In this document: positions 35,975-45,258 of the stretch, in pieces
How the letters are laid out: every line of letters begins with the position of its first letter
Numbering within the stretch: the first letter of the stretch is position 1
Source: Alloacidobacterium dinghuense
GTDB lineage: Bacteria > Acidobacteriota > Terriglobia > Terriglobales > Acidobacteriaceae
NCBI RefSeq assembly: GCF_014274465.1
Contig: NZ_CP060394.1
Span: 4,030,001 to 4,094,000, forward strand
Direction of reading: 5' to 3'
Length of the DNA: 64,000 nucleotides
Program-made: the position numbers and the translations under genes
Notes under the pieces: model-generated
Told to the model about the DNA's origin: nothing
Databases searched by the model: none
Seen by the model: the letters and a program-made list of their open reading frames with translations, nothing else

Positions 35975-37228
35975 CTATGGCTGGTTATCGGGATCGTAAT
36001 CCTCATACCACGTTCCAAAAGTATTTGGTGACACAACATTCCCGTATGATTCTATGGGAACGTCAAGGCTTAATTCAGGACCGATAGAAAGACCGATGCT
36101 ATGTGGCCCCTGACCGCCCGCTAAATAGTTGTGTGTAATTGTGACGTTTTGCGCACCGCGCACGAGTATTCCAATTGCGCTTTGCTGCGAGGGCACGATA
36201 CCGATCGAGTTTCTTTCTATGTTCCCATCGTGGACCGCGTAGAGCACATACATACCCACGTTAAGGCTGCTTGTTACCTTGTTGTGCCTAACATCAAAAA
36301 ACCCGATCCCCAAATCAAGACCAAAGCTAGCATCTCCAATGGAAGAAAATTCATTTCCTCTCAACGTCAAATCGACTGTCGAGGCAAATTCGCTTAAGAC
36401 TTTTCCGCTGTACGCAAAGCAGTTCCGGAACGTGACGTCTTGGGATAGAAAGCTATAGAGAGCCTGGCCGTTGCTCTCCTGGACGTTTAAATTCTCGACC
36501 ACCACATGTTGGGCGTTGTAAATCGAGATTCCTGCCGTATGTATGCTGGAATCTGGCACCTCGACTGTGAAGTTTCGGAACCGAACGTGATGAACCGGGT
36601 TCACGACCTTGAAGAAGCCAAGGCCCGAGTAGACAGGATCCCAACTGTAGGCAATAGGGAAAGCTGTCCGAAAGGGAATTGTCACTCGTACAGTGTTGCC
36701 GACGGCAGAGGCCACTTGTACCCAGTCGATAGCCACAGGACCTATGTGCGAGTCATTGTCTGTGATGACTAGCCAGTCTCCCGGCCGCAACTTACTCGAA
36801 TCGTCAACGGTCTGGAACGAACTGTCTCCGATTGAAATTGGCGCCGCGATCTGGCGACGATTGACATTTGTCTGTGTGATGGGGTTGAAGAAACTATCGC
36901 AAGAGGTGGTGAAAGCGCGATCATTCACACATCTTTCGAGCGGCAAACTGGGCTGGAAAATAAAAATCGTCTTGGGCCCGGATCCCTGAACTACTGTGTA
37001 GGGCCTCCGCACGACAATGGTACGGCGGAGGACATAAGTGCCCGGCGGCACAATTGCGCCTGCATCAACCAGCCCCTGTACATAAGCGGTATCGTCCTCG
37101 GAGGCAGCCGGCTCTTTTCCTACAGTCCCAATGGCTGACGGAAGATCGTGGCTCTCCACAATAGGGCTTTGCGCAATCGCCATGCTGGAAAGCAGTAGCA
37201 CACACCAAAAAATGCGACCACGGGACAC
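35975..37228 (-). CDS. secreted right-handed beta-helix (pectate-lyase-like) protein
   Basis: 417 residues with a signal peptide (about 1-19, AIAQ). An N-terminal capping region (PPGTYVLRRTIVVRRPYTVVQGSG) is followed by parallel beta-helix coils (VENLNVQES, NVTITHNYLAGG). The fold is shared by lyases, hydrolases, epimerases and phage-type depolymerases, and catalytic residues cannot be assigned from sequence alone. It lies inside the polysaccharide island on the opposite strand, so trimming or modifying the exported polymer is a plausible role. By content it is related to the beta-helix genes at 39075 and 44716. Confidence 0.78.
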   Translation of the reverse strand: MSRGRIFWCVLLLSSMAIAQSPIVESHDLPSAIGTVGKEPAASEDDTAYVQGLVDAGAIVPPGTYVLRRTIVVRRPYTVVQGSGPKTIFIFQPSLPLERCVNDRAFTTSCDSFFNPITQTNVNRRQIAAPISIGDSSFQTVDDSSKLRPGDWLVITDNDSHIGPVAIDWVQVASAVGNTVRVTIPFRTAFPIAYSWDPVYSGLGFFKVVNPVHHVRFRNFTVEVPDSSIHTAGISIYNAQHVVVENLNVQESNGQALYSFLSQDVTFRNCFAYSGKVLSEFASTVDLTLRGNEFSSIGDASFGLDLGIGFFDVRHNKVTSSLNVGMYVLYAVHDGNIERNSIGIVPSQQSAIGILVRGAQNVTITHNYLAGGQGPHSIGLSIGPELSLDVPIESYGNVVSPNTFGTWYEDYDPDNQP

Positions 37229-37768
37229 GCCACACCTCCAATTTACTGGACAATCGTAGTCCGTTCACATGATGCAGGGGAACAAGATTCGGGATGATTG
37301 GGTTCCATCCGGGGACATCTCCTGCCCCTTGGGCGGTATTTCACCATTCGCAAAAGTCCGGGCTTTGAAATGGTTCCCGCTAACAGGCAAAGGAAAAAAG
37401 CTTCATCCACTGCAGATGGCGCTGGCGATTTTGCACGAGAAGTTTTTACTAGGAAATGCCAGGGTTGGCAGGATTGCGAAGATCGAAAAGCGGAAAGCCG
37501 GGCAGGAATGAGAAAGGCCCTTCCTGTGGCGCAGATTCAGGCGCAATGTGGAAGCAATCATGCCTAGTCTATCGATGGAACGTAACAGCGTTGCGACGGT
37601 CGCAAATGATGTTTCACAGGAATTGGTGCGGCAGGAATTAATAGCCAATCTCTTGATGAGTGTTCAGAAGAGCCTGAGCGCTGGGAGGGAAACTCATCAA
37701 GACGGCCACCAAATCACTCTGCTCTCCGAGCAGCAGCGATGCAAGTCGATAACTAGTAGACTTGTTCC
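37229..37768. other. gene-free 540-bp stretch
   Basis: Lies between the divergent beta-helix and Wzy-like genes. Several short frames exist on both strands, but none has a ribosome-binding site, recognisable domain or typical composition. It probably carries two divergent promoters; I could not place a convincing -10/-35 pair. Confidence 0.4.
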
Positions 37769-39088
37769 ATGCAAGTCCCTTTTCGACAACTTTTGCGCAT
37801 TGGAACACCGGGATGGGTCTTTCTCTACTGCGCGGCGTTCCATTGGGCATACATCGCATGGATTTCGCCATCCTGGGGATATCTCGGGGTCACGTACAAG
37901 GCTCCCGTGCCGGGACTGATGCTCCTCGCCTATACGTTGCCGATGATTCTGAGCGCATTTTCTCCTCGAACTATCACGCGGCCGAGTCAAGTTATCTATT
38001 GGTTCATCTTTTTTTCAGTGTATGTCCCGGCGCTCTTCGTGTCGATTTTCGTGCAATTGGATGAGGGCTATACGCTATTTCTGCTGCAATTGAGCATGAC
38101 TGCGGGAATGTTGCTGATTGCCCTGTCATATCATTTGCACACCATAAAACTACCGCGCTATCCCGTAAGTCCGGAAATGTTCTGGGTAGCCTTCGCAATC
38201 CTTTACGTCCTCGCGAATGTTGCTGTCTTTCTCGTTTACCGGAATGAGATGAAATTCGCCGGTATCAAAGAGGTGTATGACGTCAGATTTGCTTCGCGGC
38301 AGGCAACGGCTGAACATCCGGGGATGACCTATGTGACTTCCCTGCTGGCAAATGTCATGAATCCGCTGCTGTGTGCTTATGGATGGAGCAAGCGAAAGTA
38401 CCACCTCATCTTGATTGGTTGTGGAGGCCAGGTCCTGCTTTATATGGCGGCAGCGGCGAAGTCAGTTCTCTTGTCGATCGTTATAATCGCCGTCTTCTAC
38501 TTCACCCTCAAGAAGGACCGCGGAGGATGGGTTCCTGCTCTCGCAATAGTCTTTGCTGCGGTGACATTCACTCTCCCGTTCCTTGCAATCCACTCGATTA
38601 GCGAACTGCTATTTGCAGCGGCTTCGGCAACGGTGGTACGCTCAGCAGCGCTTCCGGGACTGTTCATAGCCACTTATCAATATTTCTTTGAGAACTTCCC
38701 GCATACCTACTTATCGCATGTCACTGGCGTGAATCTATTCGTAACGAATCCTTATGAAAAGTCGCTAGGGCAGGAAATTGGCACTTTTTTCATGGGCTGG
38801 TCGGGCCCAAGAGGAACGGGAAATGAGAACGCGAGCTTCTTCGCGATGGACGGCATCGCGGGGTTTGGTTTGATTGGTATCCCGATTATTGGAATTATTT
38901 GCGCCTTCATGTTTTGGTTTCTCGACAGTTGTGCGCGAAATTACCGGCTTGCCTTCATCGGCGCGGCACTGAGCATGTGTATGATCTCGCTGACAAATGC
39001 ATCACTGTTCACGACGCTTTTGGGCGGAGGTTTGCTGCTCTGGATGCTGCTCTTTATCTATATGCCACGGAACTTCACTGATGCTTAA
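37769..39088 (+). CDS. Wzy-like polysaccharide polymerase (multi-span membrane protein)
   Basis: 439 residues with about 10-12 hydrophobic helices and one larger loop near 290-345 (YQYFFENFPHTYLSHVTG to GTGNENASFFAMDG). This layout, the length and the setting in a Wzx/Wzc cluster are those of Wzy polymerases, which are too variable to confirm by motif. It would polymerise repeat units on the periplasmic face of the inner membrane. The 3' end overlaps the convergent beta-helix gene by 14 bp. Confidence 0.72.
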   Translation: MQVPFRQLLRIGTPGWVFLYCAAFHWAYIAWISPSWGYLGVTYKAPVPGLMLLAYTLPMILSAFSPRTITRPSQVIYWFIFFSVYVPALFVSIFVQLDEGYTLFLLQLSMTAGMLLIALSYHLHTIKLPRYPVSPEMFWVAFAILYVLANVAVFLVYRNEMKFAGIKEVYDVRFASRQATAEHPGMTYVTSLLANVMNPLLCAYGWSKRKYHLILIGCGGQVLLYMAAAAKSVLLSIVIIAVFYFTLKKDRGGWVPALAIVFAAVTFTLPFLAIHSISELLFAAASATVVRSAALPGLFIATYQYFFENFPHTYLSHVTGVNLFVTNPYEKSLGQEIGTFFMGWSGPRGTGNENASFFAMDGIAGFGLIGIPIIGIICAFMFWFLDSCARNYRLAFIGAALSMCMISLTNASLFTTLLGGGLLLWMLLFIYMPRNFTDA

Positions 39089-40283
39089 CGTGGGCTTGCA
39101 TTACCCGATTTTCTGCATTGTTTTCAATCTTGGTGTCGGTTGCATCTTTCTCTTCGAGCACTGCTGTTGGAGCTCCGTCAATCGTGTTGTTGCGTATGAG
39201 CGTGTGACTCTGAGCGACACGTAAATGGACTCCCCACGCCCCAGCATTGTGGATTTGATTTTCCTCGATCGTCACGTTTTTTGTTGTCGCGAGGCATATT
39301 CCACCCTTGTGGTCTGACTGGATGATATTCCCCTTGATTTCTCCGGTGTCGGTGCCATTGAGAGCGATGGCCGCGGCTGGAAGTGAGGCATCGTCCATCT
39401 TTTGCGTTGAATTTGATACAACATTCCCTTCAACGTGAACGTTGTTAACCGCAACGAAATAGATCGCACTGCCAGCGGTGTTGCTAACCTGGTTGTTGAG
39501 GGCGGAATCGTCCGTGAGATCGGGTTTGCTGTGGTCTACCAGGTAAAAGAGAATTCCGTAGCCGTTGTTTCTGCAGGGATTTACACAAGTATTCCCCTGA
39601 TCGATGACATTGTTTGAGACGATAGAATTCTCGGTATCGAATAATCCGATAGCGATGTTGGCCACGTTGTTGTGAATTTGATTGTGATCTACATAAACGT
39701 GTTCCGAGCGTTTCTTGTAATAATTCCAGATTGCGAGAGAGGTCTTCTGCGAATCTGAGCCGATATCGGTAAACGTACTGTTGGTGATCCACACGCCGTC
39801 AACACTATTGAGAACGATTCCTGCCGTCGAAATTGGAAGCGTCCCGCGGATGCCATCGATCTGGAGACGGTCGAGGTGGATGTTTTGGCTGTTCGTGATC
39901 TCAATGCCATGAGCAAGGCTCGATCCGGCGCCCTGGATCATAAAGCCGGATAATAAAACATTCGATTGGTCATTGATGATGAAGGCAGCTTCCAGCGGGG
40001 TGGCTGATCGGAAGAGCAATGTGCTCTTTGCTGTACTGGTAATTGACAGCGAATGTGGAATCTGGAGCGCCGAAGTCAGCAGATAAGTTTTTCCGTCCAA
40101 TTGGATATTGCCGCCAGCATTGATCGCAGCAATAAAGGCTTTGGTGTCATCAGTCCTGGCATCTCCCTTGGCTCCGAATTGAGCAATGGAAACAGGCTTT
40201 GCCGCTGGCATCGTAAACTGCGGGATTTGAAATAACAAGAGAGCCAGTATTAATCCCACGGCGAAACTCCCAGTTCTTTGCAT
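39075..40283 (-). CDS. secreted right-handed beta-helix protein
   Basis: About 402 residues from ATG 40283; the frame is open to a GTG at 40331, but the signal peptide starts at MQRTGSFAVGLILALLLF. After it comes a classic pectate-lyase-3-type start (SIAQFGAKGDARTDDTKAF) and many beta-helix coils such as NVTIEENQIHN and HTLIRNNTIDG. Enzymatic activity cannot be assigned. The truncated gene at 44716-45126 is a homologue that shares the N-terminal motif. Convergent to and overlapping the Wzy-like gene by 14 bp. Confidence 0.78.
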   Translation of the reverse strand: MQRTGSFAVGLILALLLFQIPQFTMPAAKPVSIAQFGAKGDARTDDTKAFIAAINAGGNIQLDGKTYLLTSALQIPHSLSITSTAKSTLLFRSATPLEAAFIINDQSNVLLSGFMIQGAGSSLAHGIEITNSQNIHLDRLQIDGIRGTLPISTAGIVLNSVDGVWITNSTFTDIGSDSQKTSLAIWNYYKKRSEHVYVDHNQIHNNVANIAIGLFDTENSIVSNNVIDQGNTCVNPCRNNGYGILFYLVDHSKPDLTDDSALNNQVSNTAGSAIYFVAVNNVHVEGNVVSNSTQKMDDASLPAAAIALNGTDTGEIKGNIIQSDHKGGICLATTKNVTIEENQIHNAGAWGVHLRVAQSHTLIRNNTIDGAPTAVLEEKDATDTKIENNAENRVMQAHVKHQ

Positions 40284-40514
40284 CTGCGACGATGGCGAAT
40301 CATATAGGCAGCGGAGAATGATATCAAGCACAGGCCTGCAGGGATCATAATCGCCAAATCAATGGCTTTAGGGATATCGAGAGCATATGTGCCCCCAAGT
40401 CCAAAAGTCTACGATGAATAATCGGAAGGCGATATATTCACCCGAAATCCTGAATCCTGGGCGCGAGTTTCATGCCGTCCTCTGACCGTTCGTCATAGAG
40501 TTGCAGAAGAAATT

Positions 40515-41270
40515 TCATGGTTGTGGTTGCGCTTCCTTATCAGAGGACTCTGCAGATTTGCTGGCCGATGAAGGATGTGTACTCTTGCTCCCAGTCTTTT
40601 TGCTGGCGGATTCCCATTCGGGTGTCGGTTTCGGTTTTTTCTCTTGCTTTTCGGCCATCCTTTGAAGCTCTATTTTAGTCTCAAGGCCCGAGGATTCGCG
40701 CATCATCCTGCGAAGCTTGACTGGACTTTTATAGCTGGATTGCTCAAACTCCTCGGGGTCAGATGTCGATTTCGCCCCCAAGGAATAGGGCTGCTTGGTC
40801 GGTGAATAACCCATCGCAGACGGAATTTCCATAGAGTTGGGTTGGGGTTCGGAATTGACATTCGGCTCTGAATTCTTCAGGGCTGTACCAGTGAGGGTTC
40901 CAGGACACTCATTTCCGCTTCTATGGCTGGCGGCGGGGGTGCTGGAAGAAGATGCTGGCATAGTCTGCCACCCGACTCCAGGCTGAAAACAGACTCTCGA
41001 TGGTGCTCCTGGCGTGGTCATTTTGCCCATCGGCATATACATGCGCGTTATAGCCTGCTGCGCCATCGGCTGCATCTTCGGCTGAACCATGGATGTTGGA
41101 CCGGCGTGGGAATGCTCAAGAGACCCGGATGGGACCTGCTCAGTGGCTAGATCGGATGGAATCTGTTCAACCGATGAGGGTACCTGCGGAGCAGATGAAA
41201 CCTGCTGCTGAGTCTGAGCGAACGCTGCCGCTGCCAAACACAGGAAGAGTACCCAGATGGCGAGACGCAT
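40515..41270 (-). CDS. unrecognised small secreted Pro/Ser/Gln-rich protein
   Basis: 251 residues: signal peptide to AFAQ (about 19), then a low-complexity region with repeated PSS/VPS/QP. A central motif RVCFQPGVGWQTMP contains one of only two Cys after the signal peptide; the other is in NECPGT. A charged C-terminal part (SPVKLRRMMRE, KIELQRMAEKQEKKPKP) follows. I recognise no family. The same two motifs recur in a decayed copy at 59.5-60.0 kb, which shows this is a real protein family. The start is ATG 41270 by signal peptide; no good ribosome-binding site is seen. Confidence 0.65.
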   Translation of the reverse strand: MRLAIWVLFLCLAAAAFAQTQQQVSSAPQVPSSVEQIPSDLATEQVPSGSLEHSHAGPTSMVQPKMQPMAQQAITRMYMPMGKMTTPGAPSRVCFQPGVGWQTMPASSSSTPAASHRSGNECPGTLTGTALKNSEPNVNSEPQPNSMEIPSAMGYSPTKQPYSLGAKSTSDPEEFEQSSYKSPVKLRRMMRESSGLETKIELQRMAEKQEKKPKPTPEWESASKKTGSKSTHPSSASKSAESSDKEAQPQP

Positions 41271-41752
41271 AGGAAAAGTATACTCACGCGGCGGAATCCT
41301 ATCCAAATCTCCACAGACAATCAAACGAAGAAGCCCGGCAAAAGCCGGGCCATTTCGTTTATGGAAGATTAAGCCTGATCATCACCTCATCTCTTAATAG
41401 ATTCCAAAGCCTCTAGAAATCTACCCCTTTTTTCGCGGTCATCTTCTAATATGGCTCGATCACGCGCTCCGACTCCAGTTCACTCAGCTTCGCGGCGAGT
41501 TCACGCGTGAGCGCGTATTTATCTCGAATAACCCGGTGGAGGAAGCAGGTTATTCGAGTCTTTGTTCACAATCATGTCTGTGGGCATGGTGCCATTCGTG
41601 ATACATGGACAGGGGCGCAGGATGTGTCCTACATGAAACACTCGTAGGCATACCTTCTAAGCAATAGTCTTAGAATTTCCTAATTCCATCTGCCTATTTC
41701 TGGCTAGCTGCATTTCCCATCGCCGCCGATAAGGAAAAGGCGGGAGGTGGAT
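41271..41752. other. gene-free 482-bp stretch with two hairpins and a possible gene remnant
   Basis: GCCCGGC-AAAA-GCCGGGC (41333-41350) is flanked by AAACGA and TCGTTT, giving a long terminator-like structure, although it lies between divergent genes. CTCGAATAACC (41523-41533) and GGTTATTCGAG (41548-41558) form a perfect 11-bp inverted repeat with a 14-nt spacer. On the minus strand a frame ending at TAG 41446-41448 reads KYALTRELAAKLSELESERV, which looks like a real protein C-terminus cut off at the inverted repeat. Confidence 0.45.
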
Positions 41753-43981
41753 ATGGGAAATGCGCGGATTATGCTCGTGGCTAGTGCCCTGATATCCAAT
41801 GCAATCTGCTGCTGGGGCCAAGCTGTGGCAAGGGAATATCTCGCTTCGGATTCCCATGCGCCTGAGTTAAATGCAAAAGAAACAACGAGCGCGTCGCCGC
41901 TCCAGATCATTCCCATTGTCGTCAATGCGACGATTGAAGTGAATGGCCAGCAAAACGATAACAAAATAAAGGGAGTTGCCCCGCTCCATGCGAGCCGGGA
42001 GGACATTCTTTCCTCGGCAGGAACCTATGGTGACTTCTCTCGATATCTGCAGCTTTTCCCGGGTGTCGCCTTCAATAATGACGAGAGCGATGACCTGATT
42101 GTTAGAGGCGGAAATCCCATCGAGAATCTCTATCTGGTAGATGGCATTGAAGTGCCGAATATCAACCATCTTTCAACTGAAGGCACCACGGGCGGCCTCG
42201 TCTCGATGATCGACACGGGATCAATTCAGGGTGTAGATCTGCGCACTGGTGGCTATGACAGTTCCTATCCAGAACGTCTCTCATCAGTGGTTTCAATTCA
42301 GACGAAGCAAATTGATGGCAGAAAGCGAAGAGAGCAGGGAGAAGTGGGCACCGTTGGGGCTGGAGGCCTCGTGGAGTTTCCACTGTCGGGGCAGGGAGGC
42401 GTTCTAGCTTCGGCCCACCGAAGCCTATTGAACCTGTTCACCAACGATATTGGGTTGAACGGTGTCCCGATATTCGAGAATGCTCTTGGAAATGCAACGA
42501 TGAATCCCTCCGCGAGGGATAAGATCACGCTTCTAAGTCTGTCAGGGGATGACTCGATCGCGATTCAGCCATGTGCTAAGGACATCAGGGAAACGAACAC
42601 AATCAATACTCAGTACAGCGGCTGGCGTACGACAAACGGAATGCGCTGGCAACACTTGTTCTCTCCATCTGCCTTTGGCATCATGACCCTTTCCGATTCG
42701 GAACAGCACCAGCACATCAACCAGCAGGATCAGTTCCTTGGCGCCGTCAGCGAGAAATGGAGCACATGCGATCTTCCAGCAAGTGCCTTCACGCCGATTA
42801 CGGTCTACCAGGAACTGACAAATGACGGCGTCACGAATCTTCGCTACGACTATTTCTCGCAACTGGGCACCCGCATCAACCTGAAGATGGGCGGAGCGGG
42901 AAGCTTGAAGCGGTTCAATTACAAAATAGCGCAACCGACTGGCGCACAATCACCGCTCAGTCTCAATCCGGCGCGATCGGATGCCACAAGTTTTGCTCCG
43001 CGTCTTTCCTCGGGCGAAACGGGATTTTATGTCGAGGGCAGCTTTCAGTTTACCAAGCAATTCTCCGCCAGCCTAGGCGGGCGCATACAGACATTCGCGA
43101 TTGATGGATCAAGCTCTGTGACTCCTCGAGCAGCACTCAACTATCGGATGAGCGAGCATACTGGCCTTTACGCTGCATTCGGCGATTATGCTCAGCTCGC
43201 ACCTGCAGCCTACCTTTTCGCCTTTCCCCAAAATCGTCACTTATTGCCAATCCGCGCACGGCATTATATTGCCGGGGTCAATCTCTGGGACAGTCACGCG
43301 ATCAAGACAAAGATCGAAGCTTACAAAAAGGAGTATTGGGACTATCCGGTCTCAACCGAATATCCGTCTTTGTCGCTCGCAGATATGGTTGATAACCTGG
43401 GAGAGCAGTTCATCTGGCTGCCACTCACTAGTAGCGGCCTTGGGCGATCAGAAGGAGTTGAACTGAGCGCCGAGAGCAGTATTCCCAGCCATCTTCATAC
43501 TCAGGCGAATGTTGCGTATGCCCGTAGCGAATTCGCAGGACTCGACGGAATCTTCAGGCCCGGAAATTTGGATTATCCATTTGTCGGAAACCTGATGATG
43601 ACCTACATGTCCGGGAAACGATATGAGGCAAGCGCCCGCTATGAGTACGCTTCGGGAAGGCCCTATACGCCATTTCTGCTTGCCGCATCCATCGCACAAA
43701 ACAGACCGATCTACGACACGAGCAGGATCAATGCTGTTCGTGGGCCGGTCTATAGCCGTCTGGATTTCCAGGTGGATCGAATATTCAATCTCGGCGATCG
43801 AAAGCTGGCAATCTATGGAGGACTGCAAAATGCCTTCAATCGCGAGAACTTGTTGGCCTATGAGTGGCTGCCGCGATGCACTACAAGCGGCCGCTGTATG
43901 CAGGGCTACGATAACGTTCCCGTCTCACCGATCTACCAGATACCGCTGTTCCCAAATATCGGAGTGCGCTATTGGTTTTAA
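41753..43981 (+). CDS. TonB-dependent receptor plug-domain protein
   Basis: 742 residues: signal peptide, a short N-terminal extension without the carboxypeptidase-like domain, then a plug domain (SREDILSSAGTYGDFSRYL, DLIVRGGNPIENLYLVDGIE) and a barrel ending FPNIGVRYWF with terminal Phe. ATG 41753 is chosen because GGGAGG ends 5 nt before it; the in-frame GTG at 41747 lies inside that site. It sits within the polysaccharide island with no obvious transport partner. The substrate is unknown. Confidence 0.88.
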   Translation: MGNARIMLVASALISNAICCWGQAVAREYLASDSHAPELNAKETTSASPLQIIPIVVNATIEVNGQQNDNKIKGVAPLHASREDILSSAGTYGDFSRYLQLFPGVAFNNDESDDLIVRGGNPIENLYLVDGIEVPNINHLSTEGTTGGLVSMIDTGSIQGVDLRTGGYDSSYPERLSSVVSIQTKQIDGRKRREQGEVGTVGAGGLVEFPLSGQGGVLASAHRSLLNLFTNDIGLNGVPIFENALGNATMNPSARDKITLLSLSGDDSIAIQPCAKDIRETNTINTQYSGWRTTNGMRWQHLFSPSAFGIMTLSDSEQHQHINQQDQFLGAVSEKWSTCDLPASAFTPITVYQELTNDGVTNLRYDYFSQLGTRINLKMGGAGSLKRFNYKIAQPTGAQSPLSLNPARSDATSFAPRLSSGETGFYVEGSFQFTKQFSASLGGRIQTFAIDGSSSVTPRAALNYRMSEHTGLYAAFGDYAQLAPAAYLFAFPQNRHLLPIRARHYIAGVNLWDSHAIKTKIEAYKKEYWDYPVSTEYPSLSLADMVDNLGEQFIWLPLTSSGLGRSEGVELSAESSIPSHLHTQANVAYARSEFAGLDGIFRPGNLDYPFVGNLMMTYMSGKRYEASARYEYASGRPYTPFLLAASIAQNRPIYDTSRINAVRGPVYSRLDFQVDRIFNLGDRKLAIYGGLQNAFNRENLLAYEWLPRCTTSGRCMQGYDNVPVSPIYQIPLFPNIGVRYWF

Positions 43982-44254
43982 ATCGGCGGCCGAGGGTTGA
44001 GATTCCCCTCGTCGGCACGAACACAATTTTTTGCATTGCGGGCAGAACATGCGCTCGCGGTCCAGCCACATCAGTTCATTCGATTGGATCTTGTATCCGC
44101 ACTCAGGACATGGAGTGCTCAGGTCGAAGGCTTTAGGGTCGATATGATGGAAGGTGAACGTGGAGATTACAGAGGTAACAGCGGGAGAATCCCTACCAAC
44201 AAACGATAGTTTTGTGAGATATCTCCTAATCTTGACTTGGCTGTTCTTTCTCAT
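43925..44254 (-). CDS. small zinc-ribbon-like protein with two CxxC motifs
   Basis: 109 residues. The core PCPECGYKIQSNEL...FCPQCKK has two CxxC knuckles about 20 residues apart, followed by a third Cys pair (CSC), so it likely binds zinc. ATG 44254 is used, with GAGGAG 9 nt before it; a TTG at 44263 would be too close. The last 57 bp overlap the 3' end of the convergent TonB receptor gene. Small proteins of this style are common in acidobacterial genomes; the function is unknown. Confidence 0.65.
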   Translation of the reverse strand: MRKNSQVKIRRYLTKLSFVGRDSPAVTSVISTFTFHHIDPKAFDLSTPCPECGYKIQSNELMWLDRERMFCPQCKKLCSCRRGESQPSAADLKPIAHSDIWEQRYLVDR

Positions 44255-44277
44255 CGTTGTCAACTCCTCAACTCCCG

Positions 44278-44735
44278 ATGAGCGGCGCCAGCCAGGAGTG
44301 GGCCTTGGACTTCGCTCACGATGTGCTTGCGGTAGAACGTGTGATTCGAGTGCTGAGCGTTGATGCTTTTACGCGAGAGTGCCTGGTGCTGGAACTGGAC
44401 ACCGGCTTCGCCAGTCGGCGCGTAACACGGGTGCTGGATGAGTTCATCGCCATGCGCGGGCGCCCGGTGATCGGCCCGGAACTCACCAGTGTCATTTCCT
44501 GGCTTGGGCACTGAAGTGGAAGCTTGAGTTGCGACATATCCAGCCGGGCAAGCCAACGCAGAACGGACATATAGAAAGCGCTCACGACCGATTGCGCGAA
44601 GAGTGTCTGCGCGCGTCGCCATAACCCAGAACCATAGAATTGACGTGAGCTCCGCTCACTTGGCAAACGCCTGCGGCGTTTGCCACTTTCCCACAGCTCC
44701 GGTGACAGCCTAAATTTACAGGGTCAACTCTGCGG
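44278..44735 (+). mobile_element. degenerate IS3-family transposase remnant
   Basis: From 44278 the frame reads SQEWALDFAHDVLA, DAFTRECLVLELD and RRVTRVLDEFIAMRGRP, the DDE integrase core of IS3-family orfB. The strand holding the second catalytic Asp is lost at the point where the frame ends (44514). In another frame at 44513-44622 the homologous sequence continues: RHIQPGKPTQNGHIESAHD and LREECLRAS, including the catalytic Glu. The stretch 44703-44735 (TTTACAGGGTCA) may be the element's terminal repeat; it abuts the truncated beta-helix gene. Clearly non-functional. Confidence 0.75.
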
Positions 44736-45126
44736 AGTCCGGGGCGGGCCAGCAGAGGGCCAGAAAATCATCCGACACGATATTCGTAGAATTAACGACC
44801 AATATTCCGTCGGCCAAATCTGTCCCTGAGCCAGGAAATAGTGAAGACTCTAGTTCAACATCAGAGCCGCATACGATGGCAGACCCATGTTCGATCGGCT
44901 GATTCGTAATAAATCGTAACGGAGTAAGATCGCCGCCCGTTATCGAAATTGGTTTTGCGGTCTGGGGTATCAGCAGAGTTGATGCCAGGATATTACTACC
45001 ATTATCTAATTGAGGACGTACGCCGACTATTGACTGCAGCTGTGATTGCAGCAAAAAAGACTTCGTATCATCAGGTTTACTGTCTCCTTCTGCTCCGAAC
45101 TGTGAAACAGGAAAGGTTTTTGTCTT
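44716..45126 (-). pseudogene. truncated beta-helix protein gene
   Basis: After a TAG at 45127-45129 the minus strand reads TKTFPVSQFGAEGDSKPDDT, matching the pectate-lyase-3-type start of the intact gene at 39075 (SIAQFGAKGDARTDDTKAF), and then beta-strand ladders (ITGGDLTPLRFITNQPI). It has no signal peptide or start codon. It stops at 44716 after about 136 residues, where the IS3 remnant begins. So both ends are lost, the 3' end probably through the insertion. Confidence 0.65.
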
Positions 45127-45258
45127 CTAGTTACAGTCAAAACTGGAGGTAAAGGCACATGCGCACTTACACTCGGAGCCAAGGAGAAACCATATTGTTC
45201 TTCGTAATGCTGATCATGCGACACCCGAGAGGGATGTTTCAAATCATTGCGGCATTTT

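Noticed and set aside
37269-37511. 80-codon plus-strand frame in the gap before the Wzy-like gene
   Set aside because: No ribosome-binding site and no recognisable sequence; overlapping frames of similar length occur on both strands.
41333-41350. CRISPR or REP-type repeat candidate
   Set aside because: The hairpin occurs once in the window, with no spaced repeats and no cas genes; no CRISPR array was seen anywhere.
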